This document shows positions 59,401 to 64,000 of a DNA stretch of 64,000 nucleotides, in pieces. Position 1 is the stretch's first letter. The number at the start of each line of letters is the position of its first letter. The DNA comes from Leptasterias polaris (Eukaryota; Echinodermata; Asteroidea; Forcipulatida; Asteriidae). The translations under genes were made by a program, and so were the position numbers. Below the pieces are notes generated by a model. That model worked only from the letters and a program-made list of their open reading frames with translations. It was not told the origin of the DNA and searched no databases. The DNA lies in assembly GCA_037783415.1 (NCBI GenBank), contig JAZGTN010000063.1:124001-188000 (forward strand), read 5' to 3'.

Positions 59401-59439
59401 AAGATGTCAAAAGAGGCACCATCCCTTTGGTTGAGTATG

Positions 59440-59843
59440 CTTTGGCACCACCATCGTCACCCACACTCCACCCCAGTCCAGAAACAGCCTAATAAGCGAT
59501 GAAATGAGGACGAACGGCGGAGAAACATATAAACGCTCTCCACAAGGACACTTTTGGGCGAAAATATTCACCCCCCGAAGAGCCTGGAACTGGGTACATG
59601 TATCTCGAGTAGAACTTCAACGGTTCCCCATCTAGCCCCTTCCTGACGTTTGACGGCAGAGCCATAAGATCCCATGTGAAGCCCGTAGGACCTCCCAACT
59701 CCCTCTGGAGAAAAACCCATAAAGATGGCATTCCCCCAGGACTTCGTCCCAAACCCCTGGTTTAACATTTAGACCCCCTGCCACAAAAAGGGACGGATCT
59801 CGAAACCGAAGGGATTGAAAATCCGGCGAACGCATTCCGGTAA
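59440..59843 (-). pseudogene. Retroelement ORF upstream of the SGNH-like part
   Basis: Minus-strand, GC-richer, frameshifted. Pieces read SPDFQSLRFRDPSLFVAGGL and WDEVLGECHLYGFF, then GPTGFTWDLMALPSNVRKGL and YRPVP-like ends. Lies between the CCHC gag tail and the SGNH-like part. Function unknown. Its upstream side is cut by the inverted-repeat element at 59,844. Confidence 0.45.
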
Positions 59844-60557
59844 TAGACTGTGCAAGTCTCGCGCATAATCGAACTTCCGGGACCATAGTGGTCCCAACCA
59901 TATGGCGTTTTACGTGGGCGAGATTTTGTTTCGTCAATTATTTTAGTTTAACGTAGGTTATGACCTAGAAAAGTATACATGTTGTTGGGAATGTAATACT
60001 AAGTTATAACAACATATGAAAGTAAAACCAATTCAACAATATAACGAAGAAAACCCAAGAATTAAACTTGACCTCAGCTTCCGGTTTTGCAAAAAATTAA
60101 GAATTTTGTGCTCGCCTCCGATCATAAAACTTACGTAAACGCTTGTTTTGGATGCGCAATTATAATCGCCAGATGTTGTAATTGCAAAGCATGACCCTTT
60201 TCATTGCAGTCTATGGTTGTTGAGGCGTTAGCATCCTCTTTAAACTGCGATACGGGTCCATTTAAGACCCGTTTGACCTTCACGAATCCGCGTAAGGGGT
60301 TTCTAAAAAGTTAACATCAATTAGGCTCCTTGTCCCAGAGTTTTAATTTTTTTCCAATAATAATATACACACTATTGTGATTGTTTTTTCAAAAGCTAAA
60401 ACTTTTCATAAAATTGTAATGATTTATTTTTGTTCTTCAGATTTTGTCATGAGATTTTGTCATGATAATTTAAAACAAAGATTTAATTTCAGAAATAAAC
60501 ATGTTCTTCGTTTGACGTGTTTTCTCGTTTGGATACGCGCGAGACTTGCACAGTCTA
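59844..60557. mobile_element. 714-bp element with perfect 21-bp inverted ends
   Basis: Termini 59844-59864 and 60537-60557 are exact inverted copies of 21 bp starting TAGACTGTGCAAGTC. TAA flanks both sides, a possible 3-bp target duplication as made by PIF/Harbinger-type transposases (inference). The interior is AT-rich without a transposase, so a non-autonomous element. It sits in the minus-strand retroelement. Confidence 0.75.
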
Positions 60558-60912
60558 TAAACAACCATGGAACCATGGGCTTTCCAACTTGATGTTTTTA
60601 TTCAGCCTTGTGAACTAATCAAATGCATCTGCCTCTCCGCCAGAGAGAAAAAGGGGGAAACAAAATTATCACACGCCACTTCTCATTTTAAACTTTTTTA
60701 TTTCTCTTTCGCAAATTCCTAGAATGACTGAACTGAAAACAGGAACAGATTCATTATACATTTTTTATTTTTTATTTTTATTAACAAACAACCATGGAAC
60801 CCTGGGCCTTCCATTTTAGGCCTTCATTCAGCCTTCCGAACTAAACAAATATTTTGGCCTCTCCATCAGAAAGGAAACGATAGAAAAGAGGGGAAACAAA
60901 GTTATCACACAC
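60558..60912. repeat. Direct repeat of ~120 bp
   Basis: 60,558-60,677 and 60,783-60,912 are direct copies: AACAACCATGGAACC, TTCAGCCTT, GCCTCTCC, GGGGAAACAAA and TATCACAC occur in both, in the same order. Possibly part of the retroelement non-coding end. Confidence 0.75.
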
Positions 60913-61013
60913 CTTTTTTTTCTTACATCAAAGATTATGCTTTGCATGCAAGGGCCGGCGGACAAACCATATTGTTAACAACCATTCTTGTCGTCTCGCT
61001 TTGCCCTGCTTTT

Positions 61014-61500
61014 TTAAATTAAAAAAAATATATATATTTTCTTGCAATCCCAAGCATAGTGACCCCTTTTTTGGCAACGGAAACAACCGCCCCTTGGCCC
61101 GCTTGAAAAAGATCTACGGCCCCCCTCCGAAAAGGGCTGGCAACCAAAACCTCTCCTAGCGCGAAAGCCCTGTCCATTCGGGCCGGCCCCGCCCTCTTGC
61201 TGTCCTAACTTTGCTCTGCTCTCTGCTGGAGGGGCGCCCATGCCTAAGTGCTTCCTTGCAAAACGAAGACGCTTATCCGAGTCCTCTCCCATGATCGACC
61301 TGTAAATGTACATGGCTACACCCTCTGTCTTTGCCTCCGCGTGCTTTGTGCATTCTGCCAAAAGATTAGCGTACATCTGCTGTTCCTTACAACCTACTGT
61401 GCTATTGGGGACGAACCCTTCCACATACTTCCACAAGAGAGACATCACGTACGCCACATTACAATCATACCCAGTCTCGGTACAGGCTTTCAGTAACTCA
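61014..61500 (-). pseudogene. CCHC gag tail, Ngaro/DIRS-like
   Basis: C-terminal two-thirds of a 242-codon minus-strand frame. Has EQQMYANLLAECTKHAEAKT and EDSDKRLRFARKHLGMG, a Gly/Arg-rich tract and a zinc knuckle CFRCQKRGHYAWDC (C-x2-C-x4-H-x4-C). Fits a retroelement gag C-terminus. Its start is fused in frame to a reverse-transcriptase beginning at about 61,500. Confidence 0.6.
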
Positions 61501-61850
61501 AGCAGATTTAAGATCAGGCGCCACACGCCAGCCTCCTTCTTGGGGGTCAAGAAGAAGGTTGACATGAAGCCCATCCGAGTCCCCAAATGGGGGACAATAC
61601 GCACCGCTCGCTTCAGGAGGAGAGTGTTGATCTCCCCCTCAAGAGAGCGATGCTTTGCCATGTCGGACAGTACAGGCGTTGGCCGACTTGGCATGTCGTA
61701 AACTCGAGCGCGTAACTGCGGCTGATCATTTCGAGAACCCACCGGTCGGAGGTGACCTGAACCCAGGACCCCAAGAACTCCTGAAGGCAGCCTCCCACGG
61801 GTCCGTCGGCCAGAGGTCGCCCGGAGACAATCAAGTCACTTGCGCCACGC
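61500..61850 (-). pseudogene. DIRS-type reverse transcriptase N-terminus
   Basis: Two overlapping minus-strand frames. The first (to about 61,690) reads GGCLQEFLGSWVQVTSDRWV and EMISRSYALEFTT; the second, in the 61014-61742 frame, reads SLEGEINTLLLKRAV, MSTFFLTPKKEAGVWRLILN. This is how DIRS-order RT domains begin (F---W--IT-D-WVL; E-E---L---AV; F-V-KK-GG-RP--N). A frameshift lies between them and everything after the first RT block is missing. Confidence 0.65.
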
Positions 61851-61909
61851 CCCGGTATAACGGGAAGCGGGTGCACGAAAGCCGCGGCCCGACTGGGCAC
61901 GCTGCTGTC

Positions 61910-62520
61910 CTAGAGGGGGCTGTGAAAAACGTGAGTCGGTCGAATTTTCAGCAAGCCACGTCGGGGGATGACAAACGACGTCTGCTTTCTAGCCTTACCC
62001 GCGGCTTTGGATGCCTGGGCTTGCGGCTTCTTCAGGTTAATTTTATCAGTGGCCTTGAGGCGCTTAGCCTCAGCCTCAATTGACTCCTGAAATTTTCCCG
62101 CAAATAAATCTGACCCTGTGAGCGGAAGGTCATCTAGGCGCTTACGGGCATCCCCTGATGGCAGAAATAGCGCGTCAAGAACATTGGCTCGACGCACCGA
62201 AGTTGCCAGGGTCGCCACTCTCGTGAACTGGTCTAAAACGGAGCGTAGCCCGTTGTCGAGGCAGTGGAGAACAGCCACCATCATGTCGGCCGGTACAGCC
62301 AACTCTTCCTCGCACCCAAGTGCCAAATACTCCGAGAGGAGCAGGAGGAAGAAAGTAGCGTGCATACCCATGCGCGCCGAAGAGTCCATCTTCCGGCCAA
62401 CATCCTCCAGCTTCCCGCGGGTCTTATCCATAAAGGGGAGGTTGGAGGATGCTGACCCTCTGTTGGCGGCCAGCTTGTCCGTGGCCGAGTCCGGCAGGAT
62501 GGTGTTGGCAAATTATTTAT
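61910..62520 (-). pseudogene. DIRS-type gag, central part
   Basis: Minus-strand frame 61910-62431, with an upstream extension. Contains ARMGMHATFFLLLLSEYLAL, then RSVLDQFTRVATLATSVRRA, LDALFLPSGDARKRLDDLPL and a Lys/Ala-rich end (KKPQAQASKAAGKARKQ). A stop (TAA at about 62,517) and a frameshift separate it from the N-terminal part, and the RT fragment follows, so gag and RT are in the order expected for DIRS elements. Confidence 0.6.
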
Positions 62521-63924
62521 CAAAATCCCTGGAGGAAAAACGATAGTAGGGTTCCGTACGTTTGGAGTATGGAGTCCAAGTTTTTGCCCCGGTTAACGCA
62601 CACGCTATCCAAGGGCATCACGGGGATGGCCTTGGGCACTCCAGTCACCGGGCCCGACCTCCTTTTGAACGATTGGCGTTCCTCAGGAGGGGATTCAGAG
62701 TCAAAGGGGAGATTTAAAGCCCTTATCATATCCCTCTGAACCAGGCGCAGCTCGGTCTCAGAGACAGACAATCTTTGAATGCTGGTGGCCAACTCGTCCT
62801 CTTCCTCGGCCGAGATGACCGAGTCAGGGTGACGAGATGCCCCCGGGGAATGAGAGCCAAACCCCGATGGCGAAATAGCATAGTCACAGTGTCCTGGTGA
62901 GTCGTTGTCTGACTCAAAGGACGCAGACGGGTGCAGGCTTATACCTGGCGGGGACGCCAGCACAAGGGCAGCTGTGTGTGGCAGTGTCCGTTGGCCGGCA
63001 GTCACGCGGCCCTGACCGTGATGACGGGCGGGCGGGGGCTGCAAGTCTGGAGGGGACTCAGGAGCACGGCTAGCCGTGTGCAGTAGACCCCGTTTATTCT
63101 GCGTCACCCAACCGTGATGACTAGGGGGCCCCTCAGGGGTGGCCGAGTCATAGGGGCCTTGGCCTGTATCATCACGCCGGCCCGATAGGGAGGCCGTGAG
63201 GGTATGAAAGGCCTTCAAAAAATCCTCTCGGGAGATCGGGTCGCCACCTTAGTGGTGTTTGCCACGGTGCGCCCGTTCGTAAGACCCGCTTGAGCTCGAA
63301 GGCGAGCGGCGAGAATGGCGGGACTTTATTTCCTTTTTCTTAGAAGAACGCCCCCGAGTGGTCTCCGAGGATGGCTCGTATGTCACTTGGGTAACAACGG
63401 TAAAACCCGATGTAGAGGGCGGGCCCTCGGAGCATACCACTCCGAGGGGGCCCAATGGAGCATGCTCCCCGTGGCCAATGGCCTGGGTGGCCGACAGCGC
63501 CTCGAGCCCGATAGCGTAGGCGGGTGCTGTGCGATCAAGGTGGCTGTACTAAAGACCTTCCCTGGGTACTGTGGTATCCACGGTGGCATAGGGAGGGCCA
63601 GGGTACATTGAGCCATGGAGGGGTAATCCCTCTGGCTGCATATGCCCTGTAGACATGCCTGGGTGCACTGAGCCGTGGAGGGGTAATCCCTCCGGCTGCA
63701 TGTGCCCCGAAGAGGGGCCTGGGGTGGCCCTGGTGAGCTCCGTAACGGAGCCACGCTTGGCCGACCGCCCTCTCTTGGGTATAGCCCCGGTACCGGGCAA
63801 TTTGTTTTTCCTTACCGGGGCGTTTCTCCTTACCGGGGCATTTCGATTGCTTCAATTTTGGATGTATCGCTTTCACCAACACAAGTCCCAATTCCTTCAT
63901 CATCTGAGACAATTTCAGTCCCAA
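62520..63924 (-). pseudogene. DIRS-type gag, N-terminal part
   Basis: Minus-strand, GC-rich, in several frames. 62520-63218 has an acidic AEEEDELATSIQRLSVSETE segment (possible coiled coil) and MIRALNLPFDSESPPEERQS. 63249-63455 has the basic SSKKKEIKSRHSRRS tract. 63549-63800 has two copies of GHMQPEGLPLHGS. The order basic tract, AFHTLTASLSG, SRAPES matches the fragment at 22.7-23.75 kb. It runs toward the window end, where the start may lie beyond 64,000. Confidence 0.55.
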
Positions 63925-64000
63925 CTGATGATCACCTTCTTCACCATGCCAGTCCTGGTCATATCATTCTCTTCACCAATGCAAGTCCCAGTTGTACCAC

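Overview
The window is animal nuclear DNA, AT-rich and crowded with diverged transposable elements. The mix (APE-type LINEs of CR1/L2 style, an L1/Tx1-like LINE, a mag/CsRN-like Ty3 LTR element, DIRS/Ngaro-type gag fragments, tRNA-derived SINEs, short inverted-repeat elements, Helitron-like ends, very frequent TACATGTA) suggests a marine invertebrate, probably a deuterostome such as an echinoderm, hemichordate or lancelet. The species cannot be fixed from the sequence.

The one convincing host gene is on the minus strand and easy to miss. Three short exons at 52,498-52,613, 43,429-43,581 and 27,522-27,612 join in phase, with AG/GT borders, to encode most of a PR/SET domain of PRDM10/PRDM15 type. 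The introns are about 8.9 kb and 15.8 kb and full of transposons. The 5' exons and the zinc-finger exons were not found.

1-18,579: nine head-to-tail units of about 1.8-2.3 kb with a dimeric higher-order period of about 4.46 kb in the first four units. The array carries 22 TGACGTCA palindromes, CTTCCGGTT/AACCGGAAG inverted motifs, and at most unit ends a stem-loop followed by CTAG, like a Helitron 3' end. Diverged relatives lie inverted at 30.8-31.26 kb and 41.8-42.7 kb.

18.6-27.5 kb: a tRNA-derived SINE, a cluster of eight GTTTCGGACGTTAC-like motifs, a CATATGGG-rich patch and a large inverted repeat, a GC-rich minus-strand gag fragment (22.7-23.75 kb), a foldback, a second SINE, and a 1.7-kb element with terminal inverted repeats.

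27.5-43.6 kb (second PRDM intron): a LINE with an APE endonuclease broken by a small MITE, an L1/Tx1-like LINE fragment, another LINE C-terminus, and a decayed Ty3-type element (36.7-41.66 kb) whose gag is split by an L2/CR1 3' fragment and whose pol is split by a 758-bp insertion.

43.6-52.6 kb (first PRDM intron): short tandem arrays, a LINE fragment, two inverted-repeat elements and a SINE. 53.7-56.55 kb: a nearly complete but mutated CR1/L2-type LINE. 57.2-57.6 kb: a minisatellite. 58.7-64 kb, minus strand: a composite of DIRS/Ngaro-type pieces (gag, start of a reverse transcriptase, a CCHC gag tail and an SGNH-hydrolase-like ORF) with a 714-bp inverted-repeat element inside. Its gag resembles the 22.7-kb fragment. 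All recognisable transposon coding regions are broken.
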